From the NCBI GenBank assembly GCA_027485535.1, contig JAIXQV010000051.1, positions 1 through 9,731 on the forward strand: a stretch of DNA of 9,731 nt, written 5' to 3'. Every line of letters begins with the position of its first letter. Position 1 is the first letter of the stretch. Below the pieces are notes generated by a model. The model ran no database searches. It saw only the letters and a program-made list of their open reading frames with translations, and was not told the DNA's origin. Source of the DNA: Oxalobacteraceae bacterium. Lineage in GTDB: Bacteria > Pseudomonadota > Gammaproteobacteria > Burkholderiales > Burkholderiaceae_D. The position numbers and the translations under genes were made by a program. This document shows, in pieces, positions 1 through 5,973 of this stretch.

Positions 1-132
1 CAAGCGGGCTCTTGGTGGCCGAGTTGGGCAGACTGGCTTGCGCAGGGCCAAGCGCAACGCGCTGCGGTACCGGTGCTGAGTGAAGACAGCGAACTACCGG
101 CAGCGCCGGGCGAGTATGTGTTGATGCGCTAG
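1..132 (+). CDS. phaC: Class I poly(3-hydroxyalkanoate) synthase, C-terminal end (partial)
   Basis: The frame is open from base 1 to a TAG stop at 130-132 and gives the last 43 residues of a protein whose start lies outside the window. The tail contains GSWWPSWADWLA followed by a variable linker and the ending PGEYVLMR. Class I PhaC proteins (Cupriavidus type) end in the same way, with a GSWWPDW..WLAG segment, a short variable stretch and a terminal PGRYV motif. From family knowledge, PhaC polymerises (R)-3-hydroxyacyl-CoA into polyester on the surface of cytoplasmic granules. The catalytic Cys-Asp-His triad lies upstream and cannot be checked. No phaA, phaB or phaR follows in the window, and no clear terminator hairpin is visible after the stop. 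The call rests on the C-terminal motif only. Confidence 0.78.
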   Translation, partial: QAGSWWPSWADWLAQGQAQRAAVPVLSEDSELPAAPGEYVLMR

Positions 133-174
133 CGTCTGCTGCTGTCGGTCTTACTCGGCAAGCGGCGTGGTGCA

Positions 175-204
175 GTCGCAAGGTCGCAAGGTCGCAAGGT
201 CGCA
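175..204. repeat. 8-bp direct tandem repeat (GTCGCAAG, 3.75 copies)
   Basis: Three perfect head-to-tail copies of GTCGCAAG (175-182, 183-190, 191-198) are followed by a partial copy GTCGCA (199-204). A related CAGTCG word recurs just before and twice after it. The array lies between phaC and the methyltransferase gene, outside coding sequence if the ATG at 284 is used. An 8-bp unit is not a multiple of three and is prone to slippage. It could change the spacing to the next gene, but no function can be shown. Confidence 0.85.
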
Positions 205-283
205 CAGTCGTACAAGCAGACAGTCGTGATGTGTGCGGTGGCTGGGTTACTATGGTGGGTCAATTGCAAGAGTATTTACCGCC

Positions 284-1132
284 ATGGCAGAACCCGAGAT
301 TCGCGCTGGACAATCCATCGAGTTACTAAAGGCGCTTCATATCCTGACGCGTGACGGCAAGATGAATCAGGACAGTCGGCGCAAGTTGAAGCAGGTGTAT
401 CACCTGTTTCAGTTCATCGAACCCTTGCTGCAGCAGCTACATGAAGTGCAGCGCCCGTTGTCACTGGTGGATCACGGCGCTGGTAAATCCTATCTCGGAT
501 TTATTCTGTACGATCTGTTCTTCAAGCAGCATGATGATGGTTCACTAATTCATGGTATCGAAGTGCGTGAGGAGCTGGTGAGCCGTGCGCGATCGCTAGC
601 TGAGCAGTTAGGCTTTGCGCGCATGCGTTTTCATCATTTGTCAGTCGCTGAATCAATGACGTCGACTGACTTGCCGGAGCAAGTCGATATCGTCACCGCC
701 TTGCATGCGTGCGATACCGCGACCGATGATGCCATCAGCTTTGCGCTTAAAAAGCGGGCGCGTTTCATTGTGCTGGTGCCGTGTTGTCAGGCAGAGGTGG
801 CGGCGCAACTTAGGCAGCTAAAAGCTCAGATGCTGGCGCGTGATGTACTCAGTGAGGTGTGGCGCCATCCGATTCATACGCGTGAATTCGGTAGTCATCT
901 GACCAATGTGCTGCGCTGCCTGCAGCTGGAGGCGCACGGCTATCAGCTCAACGTCACCGAGCTGGTCGGTTGGGAACACTCCATGAAGAATGAATTGATT
1001 ATCGCCAGCTATAAAAACTTGCCGCGTCAGCGTGCCGCGCAAAGGTTGCAGGAGGTCATGGCAGCCGTGGGCTTGGAGAGTATGCGTCAGCGCTTTTGGC
1101 TGCCGCAGGAGACACCAATCTCGGCGTCTTAG
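284..1132 (+). CDS. SAM-dependent methyltransferase, Methyltransf_32-like
   Basis: The predicted protein has 282 residues. A Rossmann-type SAM-binding motif VDHGAGKSYLGF lies at residues 62-73, with an acidic end of the next strand at GIEVREEL (91-98). The segment ALHACDTATDDAI is at 139-151, VPCCQ at 165-169 and EHSMKNELI at 231-239. The DHGAGKSYL, HACDTATD and PCCQ combination is what I associate with the Methyltransf_32 (PF13679) family, which includes the C-terminal domain of eukaryotic GSTCD. The substrate is unknown. Charged helices at the N-terminus (residues 8-50) may form a substrate or RNA-binding region. I chose ATG 284 because family-like sequence (EIRAGQSIELLKAL) starts immediately after it and a weak AAGAG lies 11 bases upstream. 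An in-frame GTG at 233 would add 17 residues but has no evident ribosome binding site. The stop codon overlaps the stop of the convergent gene. Confidence 0.8.
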   Translation: MAEPEIRAGQSIELLKALHILTRDGKMNQDSRRKLKQVYHLFQFIEPLLQQLHEVQRPLSLVDHGAGKSYLGFILYDLFFKQHDDGSLIHGIEVREELVSRARSLAEQLGFARMRFHHLSVAESMTSTDLPEQVDIVTALHACDTATDDAISFALKKRARFIVLVPCCQAEVAAQLRQLKAQMLARDVLSEVWRHPIHTREFGSHLTNVLRCLQLEAHGYQLNVTELVGWEHSMKNELIIASYKNLPRQRAAQRLQEVMAAVGLESMRQRFWLPQETPISAS

Positions 1133-1587
1133 TGATGCAGATCGCGCTGCCGGGTCGGCAGCAGTGCAGTGCTCGGCATCGAGTGGCTGGCAATGAAGAT
1201 CTCGTGCAGTAGCAGGCTGAAACTACCAATCAGCATCACCATCGCCGCGACAAACAGAAACGCGATGAGAGAATCCAGACGCAGGCTGAACAGATCATCG
1301 GCAAACAGCGCAACCACCACCGCGCACACCGTGGCCATGCTGACTGAAGAAAAGCTGACCGCGCGATGGATCACCTCGGCGCGCTGATACAGCACAACCA
1401 ATTCATGCTGCAGCAAGGCGCGCACACCGCCGGCAGAGAGCCGCTGCTCGAGAACCTCTTGGCGATCACTGATGCGCTCAAGGCGATTGTTCAGTACCCG
1501 CATCTGCAACAAAACGCCCAGCATGAGGAATGCCGGGGTAATCGACAGGCTGATGAGGTTACTGATGTCGCCGAACAGGGAGTGCAT
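1129..1587 (-). CDS. DUF2721 family inner-membrane protein
   Basis: The protein has 152 residues counted from the ATG at 1587-1585. It starts with an amphipathic segment and a first membrane helix (about residues 8-30, ISLSITPAFLMLGVLLQ). The charged motif RVLNNRLERISDRQEVLE follows (about 29-46), and then two more hydrophobic helices near 77-98 and 104-127. The pattern of an N-terminal helix, an N-R-L-x-R-I-x-D-R motif and a C-terminal helical pair matches DUF2721 (PF11026), whose function is not established. The start is uncertain. A strong GGAGG sits at 1616-1612, 24 bases from the ATG, whereas the in-frame ATC at 1605-1603 has ideal 6-base spacing. No in-frame ATG, GTG or TTG lies between the GGAGG and 1587. 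The gene converges on the methyltransferase gene and the two share four bases at their stops. Confidence 0.75.
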   Translation of the reverse strand: MHSLFGDISNLISLSITPAFLMLGVLLQMRVLNNRLERISDRQEVLEQRLSAGGVRALLQHELVVLYQRAEVIHRAVSFSSVSMATVCAVVVALFADDLFSLRLDSLIAFLFVAAMVMLIGSFSLLLHEIFIASHSMPSTALLPTRQRDLHH

Positions 1588-1668
1588 GGTGGCTATGTTT
1601 TTGATCTTTCGCCTCCAGAATACACAAAGCGGTGGCTGTCCGCACGGTTTATCTGATTTCTGGCCCCG

Positions 1669-1733
1669 CCGGCGGCAAGTTTGACTTCGCTCGTGGGCCG
1701 GGAGGCGCGTGTTGCGGTGCAAACTTAGGCCGG
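1669..1733. repeat. Imperfect inverted repeat in the DUF2721 / livG divergent spacer
   Basis: The left arm CCGGCGGCAAGTTTG (1669-1683) pairs with the right arm CAAACTTAGGCCGG (1720-1733) through CAAACTT/AAGTTTG and GCCGG/CCGGC, with a small bulge and a 36-base loop. It lies about 80 bases upstream of livG and 80 bases upstream of the DUF2721 start. It could be an operator for a dimeric regulator or a leader structure. No convincing sigma-70 promoter with good spacing is visible for either gene, so a regulatory role is only inferred. Confidence 0.4.
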
Positions 1734-1813
1734 ACTCGATAATCCATTTTGTTTTTTCTTGGAAATCGAATAAGTTTGCGGCTGTTGCTCGTATTCAACC
1801 CCCACATAACAAG

Positions 1814-2584
1814 ATGTCAGACATTATTCTCGAGACCCGCGGCTTGACGCGTGAGTTCAAGGGCTTCTTTGCGGTCAGCCAGGTCGATCTACGCGTCCAG
1901 CGAGGTCACATCCACGCCCTGATTGGCCCGAACGGCGCTGGCAAGACCACTTGTTTCAACCTGCTGACCAAGTTCATCGCGCCGAGTGCTGGGCAGATTC
2001 TGTTCAATGGCCGTGACATCACCATGCTGCGTCCGGCACAAATTGCACGCATGGGCATCATCCGTTCGTTCCAAATTTCGGCGGTATTCCCGCACCTGTC
2101 GGTGCTAGAGAATGTGCGCGTCGGCTTGCAGCGCAAATTAGGGACATCGTTTCAATTTTGGAAAAGCGAACGTTCGCTGGCGCAGCTGAATGATGAGGCG
2201 CTCGCCTTACTTGATGAGGTGGGTTTGCGTGATTTTGCTGATCAAGCGACGGTCGACCTACCGTACGGCCGTAAACGCGCTCTCGAGATCGCCACTACCT
2301 TGGCGATGGATCCGGAGCTGATGCTGCTTGACGAGCCGACCCAGGGCATGGGGCATGAGGATGTGAAGCGTGTGACTGAGTTGATCAAGAAGGTTTCCAA
2401 GGGCCGTACCATTTTGATGGTCGAGCACAATATGAGCGTAGTGGCCGGCATCTGTGATCGTATCTCGGTACTACAGCGTGGCGCGATCTTGGCAGAGGGT
2501 GATTACGAGACCGTGTCGCGCGACCCGCAAGTGCTCGAGGCCTATATGGGCGGTACCGTACCACTCGAGGGAGCGCACGGATGA
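1814..2584 (+). CDS. livG: Branched-chain amino acid-type ABC transporter ATPase LivG
   Basis: This 256-residue nucleotide-binding subunit belongs to a HAAT-family importer and acts on the cytoplasmic face of the LivHM permease. Visible motifs are Walker A GPNGAGKTT (38-46, Lys44), Q-loop RSFQ (Gln87), Walker B LMLLDE (169-174) and the switch histidine in VEHN (His205). The signature motif is LPYGR (149-153) in place of LSGGQ. LivG proteins often carry LSYGQ, so this is a further departure. DEPTQGMG replaces the more usual DEPTAGM. The start is the ATG at 1814, which opens directly with the conserved MSDIILETRGLTREF region; the reading frame extends further upstream but lacks homology. The ribosome binding site is weak. 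The stop overlaps the livF start as ATGA (2581-2584), so the two ATPases are probably translationally coupled. It is the first gene of the operon. Confidence 0.9.
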   Translation: MSDIILETRGLTREFKGFFAVSQVDLRVQRGHIHALIGPNGAGKTTCFNLLTKFIAPSAGQILFNGRDITMLRPAQIARMGIIRSFQISAVFPHLSVLENVRVGLQRKLGTSFQFWKSERSLAQLNDEALALLDEVGLRDFADQATVDLPYGRKRALEIATTLAMDPELMLLDEPTQGMGHEDVKRVTELIKKVSKGRTILMVEHNMSVVAGICDRISVLQRGAILAEGDYETVSRDPQVLEAYMGGTVPLEGAHG

Positions 2585-3282
2585 CGCTCGCGCTCGAGAT
2601 CAAGGGGCTGCACGCTTGGTACGGCGAGTCGCACATCCTGCATGACATGAATCTGTCGGTTGCTAAGGGAGAGGTAGTGACCCTGCTCGGCCGCAATGGC
2701 GCGGGCAGAACCACGACACTGCGTGCCATCATGGGGCTAACGGGACGGCGAAGCGGATCGATCAAGATTAATGGCGTAGAAACCATCACGCTGCCGACAC
2801 ACCGGATTGCACACTTCGGTGTGGGCTACTGTCCGGAGGAGCGCGCGATTTTTTCATCGCTATCAGCAGAAGAAAATCTGATGCTGCCGCCCACCTTGAC
2901 CGAGGGCGGCATGTCAGTGGCAGAGATTTATCAGATGTTTCCGAATCTCGAAGAGCGGCGTTTCAGTCAGGGCACGCGGCTGTCCGGCGGTGAGCAGCAG
3001 ATGCTGGCAGTGGCGCGCATTCTCCGCACGGGTGCCAAGTTGCTGCTGCTGGATGAAATCTCGGAGGGATTGGCGCCCGTGATTGTGCAGGCACTTGCGC
3101 GCATGATCTCGATGTTGAAAGCCAAGGGTTACACCATCGTGATGGTAGAACAGAATTTCCGTTTCGCCGCGCCACTGGCGGATCGCTTTTACGTCGTCGA
3201 GCATGGGCAGGTAGTAGCGCAATTCAGCGCTGCCGAGCTCAGCACGAAGATGGACGAGCTTAACGAGCTACTGGGGGTCTAG
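2581..3282 (+). CDS. livF: Branched-chain amino acid-type ABC transporter ATPase LivF with Arg in Walker A
   Basis: This 233-residue protein is the second ATPase of the importer. It is recognised by the LivF pattern: the Walker A region GRNGAGRTTT (37-46), signature LSGGEQ (134-139), LLLLDEISEGLAPVIV (154-169) and VEQN (189-192). Several catalytic positions depart from the ABC consensus. The Walker A lysine is Arg43 (codon AGA, 2707-2709), the Q-loop position in YCPEER is Glu86, DEPT is DEIS, and the H-loop residue is Gln191. The last is normal for LivF as I know it. The signature motif itself is intact and would complete the ATP site of LivG. The gene starts within the livG stop and ends three bases before livH. 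The frame is otherwise intact and of normal length, so this is not a pseudogene. Confidence 0.9.
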   Translation: MTLALEIKGLHAWYGESHILHDMNLSVAKGEVVTLLGRNGAGRTTTLRAIMGLTGRRSGSIKINGVETITLPTHRIAHFGVGYCPEERAIFSSLSAEENLMLPPTLTEGGMSVAEIYQMFPNLEERRFSQGTRLSGGEQQMLAVARILRTGAKLLLLDEISEGLAPVIVQALARMISMLKAKGYTIVMVEQNFRFAAPLADRFYVVEHGQVVAQFSAAELSTKMDELNELLGV

Positions 3283-3285
3283 CGC

Positions 3286-4170
3286 ATGGAGATCTTCGGT
3301 ATTCCTCTCGCGGCTTTCTTAGGTCAGCTACTGCTCGGGCTGGTCAATGGATCGTTTTACGCCATGCTGTCGCTCGGCCTGGCGGTGATCTTTGGTCTGC
3401 TCAATGTCATCAATTTTGCGCACGGCGCGCTCTATATGATGGGCGCGTTTCTGGCGTGGATGGGTTTGCAATATTTCGGCATCAGCTACTGGGTGATGCT
3501 ACTGCTTGCGCCGCTATTGATCGCGCTGTTCGGTATGGTGATCGAGCGCACCATGTTGCGCTGGCTCTATCAGCTAGACCATCTTTACGGCTTGTTGCTG
3601 ACCTTTGGTATCACGCTGATGCTCGAGGGCGTGTTCCGTTCATTTTATGGTGTTTCCGGTCAGCCGTTTGCGGTGCCATCGCAGCTGGTTGGTGCAACAG
3701 ATTTAGGTTTCATGATGCTGCCGATTTATCGCGCGTGGGTGGTGGTCGCCTCGCTGTTGGTGTGTCTGGCAACCTGGTTCGTGATTGAGAAGACTCGGCT
3801 AGGGGCTTACTTGCGAGCGGGTACGGAGAACCCGCGCATGGTGGAGGCTTTCGGTATCAATGTGCCGTTGATGGTCACGCTTACCTACGGATTTGGCGTG
3901 GCGCTGGCTGCATTTGCCGGGGTACTTGCTGCGCCGGTGCTTCAGGTGTCGCCGCTCATGGGCTCAAATTTGATTGTCACGATTTTCGCTGTGGTGGTGA
4001 TCGGCGGTATGGGTTCAATACTGGGGTCGATTGTCACGGGCTTGGCGCTGGGTGTGATCGAGGGTCTGACCAAAGTGTTCTACCCCGAGCTGTCATCCAC
4101 GGTGGTGTTCATCATCATGGCCATCGTGCTGCTGGTTCGACCAGCAGGTTTGTTCGGTCGCGAGAAATAG
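3286..4170 (+). CDS. livH: Branched-chain amino acid-type ABC transporter permease LivH
   Basis: This 294-residue polytopic inner-membrane protein has roughly eight hydrophobic helices. The diagnostic N-terminal segment GLLNVINFAHGALYMMGAF is at 37-55. The cytoplasmic coupling-loop sequence LRAGTENPRMVEAFGINV (176-193) corresponds to the LivH R-x-x-x-E-N-x-x-M-x-x-x-x-GIN motif that contacts the ATPases. GGMGSILGSIVTGL (240-253) is the conserved segment near the C-terminus. With LivM it would form the translocation pore for branched-chain or other hydrophobic amino acids, or for related amides. The exact substrate cannot be read from the sequence. The start ATG at 3286 is three bases after the livF stop and is preceded by a GGGGGT ribosome binding site inside the end of livF. 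Confidence 0.9.
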   Translation: MEIFGIPLAAFLGQLLLGLVNGSFYAMLSLGLAVIFGLLNVINFAHGALYMMGAFLAWMGLQYFGISYWVMLLLAPLLIALFGMVIERTMLRWLYQLDHLYGLLLTFGITLMLEGVFRSFYGVSGQPFAVPSQLVGATDLGFMMLPIYRAWVVVASLLVCLATWFVIEKTRLGAYLRAGTENPRMVEAFGINVPLMVTLTYGFGVALAAFAGVLAAPVLQVSPLMGSNLIVTIFAVVVIGGMGSILGSIVTGLALGVIEGLTKVFYPELSSTVVFIIMAIVLLVRPAGLFGREK

Positions 4171-4179
4171 GAGCTGTTC

Positions 4180-5136
4180 ATGTCGAGAAAGCTGGGCTAT
4201 ACGGCGGTATTGCTAGGCCTGCTGATTGCACCGTTTGTGCTGTATCCAGTGCTGCTGATGAAGATACTGTGCTTTGCTTTGTTCGCTTGCGCTTTCAACT
4301 TGCTGATCGGTTTTACCGGCTTGCTATCGTTTGGGCATGCAGCGTTTTTCGGTGGCGCAGCTTATATCACCGGCCACGTGCTCAAGGTGTGGGGCGTGCC
4401 GTTCGAGTTGGGGCTGCTGATCGGTACTGCGTTTGCCGCGGCGACTGGTTGGCTGATCGGTGGTCTGGCGATTCGTCGGCAGGGAATTTACTTCACCATG
4501 ATCACGCTGGCGCTGGCGCAGATGCTGTTCTTTGTATTTCTGCAGGCGCCTTTCACTGGTGGTGAAGATGGTTTACAGAGTATTCCGCGCGGCTACCTGT
4601 TGGGTGTGCTCGACTTGCGCAATGATCTGACCATGTATTACGTCGTGCTTGCGATCATGGTCGCTACCTTCGCGCTAATTATGCGCATTATCCACTCGCC
4701 CTTCGGGCAGGTGCTGAAAGCGGTACGTGAAAACGAGCCGCGCGCCACCTCGCTCGGGTATGAAGTGGCGCGTTACAAGCTGCTGGCGTTCGTGTTGTCA
4801 GCTGCCTTGGCCGGCTTGGCGGGTTCAGTAAAGGCTGTCGTACTCGGTTTCGGTACGCTGAGCGATGTGCACTGGTCGATGTCGGGCTTGGTGGTACTGA
4901 TGACACTGGTAGGCGGCATGGGCACACTGTTTGGTCCGGTGCTGGGTGCGATCATCATCATCGCGCTGGAGAACAAGCTGGGCGATGTCGGTAGCTGGTT
5001 GGCGCAAGTGACCGAGATCGAGTGGTTCAACACGCTCGGTGAATCCGTCACCATGGTGACCGGTTTGATCTTCGTCGTATGCGTGCTGGCATTCCGGCGC
5101 GGCATCATTGGCGAGCTGGCGGCGCGAATGCGCTGA
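4180..5136 (+). CDS. livM: Branched-chain amino acid-type ABC transporter permease LivM
   Basis: This 318-residue inner-membrane protein is the second permease subunit. It contains the LivM hallmark GFTGLLSFGHAAFFG (44-58). The coupling loop LKAVRENEPRATSLGYEV (179-196) has the usual A-x-R-E-N-E-x-R-A-x-x-x-G-Y form. GGMGTLFGPVLGA lies at 245-257 in the C-terminal half. An AGGAG ribosome binding site at 4169-4173 sits six bases before the ATG. It is the last gene of the operon; the next + strand element is the hairpin terminator at 5217-5250. No periplasmic binding protein gene (livJ/livK type) follows or precedes within the window, so the importer must use a binding protein encoded elsewhere. 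Confidence 0.9.
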   Translation: MSRKLGYTAVLLGLLIAPFVLYPVLLMKILCFALFACAFNLLIGFTGLLSFGHAAFFGGAAYITGHVLKVWGVPFELGLLIGTAFAAATGWLIGGLAIRRQGIYFTMITLALAQMLFFVFLQAPFTGGEDGLQSIPRGYLLGVLDLRNDLTMYYVVLAIMVATFALIMRIIHSPFGQVLKAVRENEPRATSLGYEVARYKLLAFVLSAALAGLAGSVKAVVLGFGTLSDVHWSMSGLVVLMTLVGGMGTLFGPVLGAIIIIALENKLGDVGSWLAQVTEIEWFNTLGESVTMVTGLIFVVCVLAFRRGIIGELAARMR

Positions 5137-5216
5137 AGGCCAGACCCGTGCTGAACAACCGCCGAATGGTATGAGCTATCGGCATAGATCGGTCAGTGTT
5201 CTGCACTCGACCGGCG

Positions 5217-5250
5217 AAAAAAATCCCGCGCTTTTGGCGCGGGATTTTTT
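5217..5250. terminator. Bidirectional rho-independent terminator between livM and the PuuD-like gene
   Basis: The stem AAATCCCGCGC / GCGCGGGATTT closes a TTTTG loop (5232-5236). It is preceded by seven A residues (5217-5223) and followed by six T residues (5245-5250). It therefore reads as a GC-rich hairpin with a U-tract on either strand. It lies 80 bases after the livM stop and 17 bases beyond the stop of the opposing gene, so it can end transcription of both convergent units. Confidence 0.93.
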
Positions 5251-5267
5251 ATTGGGTTGCTACGCTT

Positions 5268-5861
5268 TTACAGACCAGCGTTTTGCTGCGCCACCATCAT
5301 GTACAGCATAGGGATCGACAGCATGGTGTTGAAGCGCGACGTCAGCATGGCCATGCGCGCGGCCTTGGCTTTTTCGTCTGCCTCAACAGTGACAATGCCA
5401 AGTGCTTTCTTCTGGTTAGGCCAAATGATGAACCAGACATTGAACGCCATCACCAGTGCCAGCCACATGCCGATACCAATCGCGTGGAATGGAACCTGCA
5501 GACCGAGTGCTGCTGCGAGGTAGCCATTCATCCAAGCCAGTAGCCCGCCGGTCACGACGGTGGCAAGTGCCGCATAACGGAACCAGAATAGCGCCGTCGG
5601 TGCGATGACCTTGCCGATGGCCGGTTTTTGCTCATCCGGGATTTTCGGCATTGACGGGATCTGCACAAAATTGAAGTACCACAGCAGGCCGATCCACATC
5701 ACGCCCGAGACCACATGCAGCCAGCGCATGAAGAATGCGCCCCATGCGTGGCCCATGACCGGACCAGCGCCGGAGACGTTGCTGGCGATTAGCACCAGCA
5801 GAAAAAGAATGACCAACCCGGCGATCACGGTGCGGCCGAGCGATTGAAGAATAGGTGCCAT
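5268..5861 (-). CDS. PuuD-like membrane protein (urate hydroxylase membrane-domain family), no cytochrome c domain
   Basis: The protein has 197 residues and about five hydrophobic helices: near 10-28, 40-65, 86-110, 122-147 and 178-193. Family-like motifs are WLHVVSGVMWIG (47-58), NVWFIIWPNQKKALGI (141-156) and SRFNTMLSIPMLYMM (175-189). His38, His49 and His126 are candidate metal or heme ligands. The pattern resembles the Urate_ox_N (PF06181) membrane region of PuuD. PuuD as described is an integral membrane urate hydroxylase with a C-terminal cytochrome c domain; this protein ends at the membrane part and has no CxxCH. Urate oxidation is therefore not assured, and no purine-catabolism genes are nearby. 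The start at 5861 is fixed by an excellent AGGAGGAG three bases upstream. It lies 112 bases downstream of xseA on the same strand. Confidence 0.65.
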   Translation of the reverse strand: MAPILQSLGRTVIAGLVILFLLVLIASNVSGAGPVMGHAWGAFFMRWLHVVSGVMWIGLLWYFNFVQIPSMPKIPDEQKPAIGKVIAPTALFWFRYAALATVVTGGLLAWMNGYLAAALGLQVPFHAIGIGMWLALVMAFNVWFIIWPNQKKALGIVTVEADEKAKAARMAMLTSRFNTMLSIPMLYMMVAQQNAGL

Positions 5862-5973
5862 GACTCCTCCTGAGGGTTGAGTACGTGTCTTGTTGTGAGG
5901 GTAATTGTTGACCGAAGCGCCGCAAAAACCTTGCGCCTTTGTCAAGCCGCGCGAAGTATAGCGGAACCAGCCG

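Noticed and set aside
175..204. CRISPR-like array
   Set aside because: The unit is 8 bp with no spacers between copies, so it is a simple tandem repeat.
233..283. GTG 233 as the methyltransferase start
   Set aside because: The 17 extra residues are not family-like and there is no ribosome binding site. It is kept as an alternative in the annotation but not preferred.
1709..1813. Upstream extension of livG from a TTG at 1709 adding 35 residues
   Set aside because: The extra residues do not resemble any ABC ATPase N-terminus and no ribosome binding site precedes the TTG. The family sequence begins exactly at ATG 1814.
2385..2789. Minus-strand open frame of 134 codons across the livG-livF junction
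   Set aside because: It lies opposite two strongly supported ABC ATPases and has no recognisable motif or ribosome binding site.
5940..5960. Promoter for the PuuD-like gene using TATACT (5960-5955) or TTGACA (5945-5940) on the minus strand
   Set aside because: TATACT has no matching -35 at 16-18 bases, and TTGACA has no -10 at 16-18 bases. The two hexamers are in the wrong order to form one promoter.
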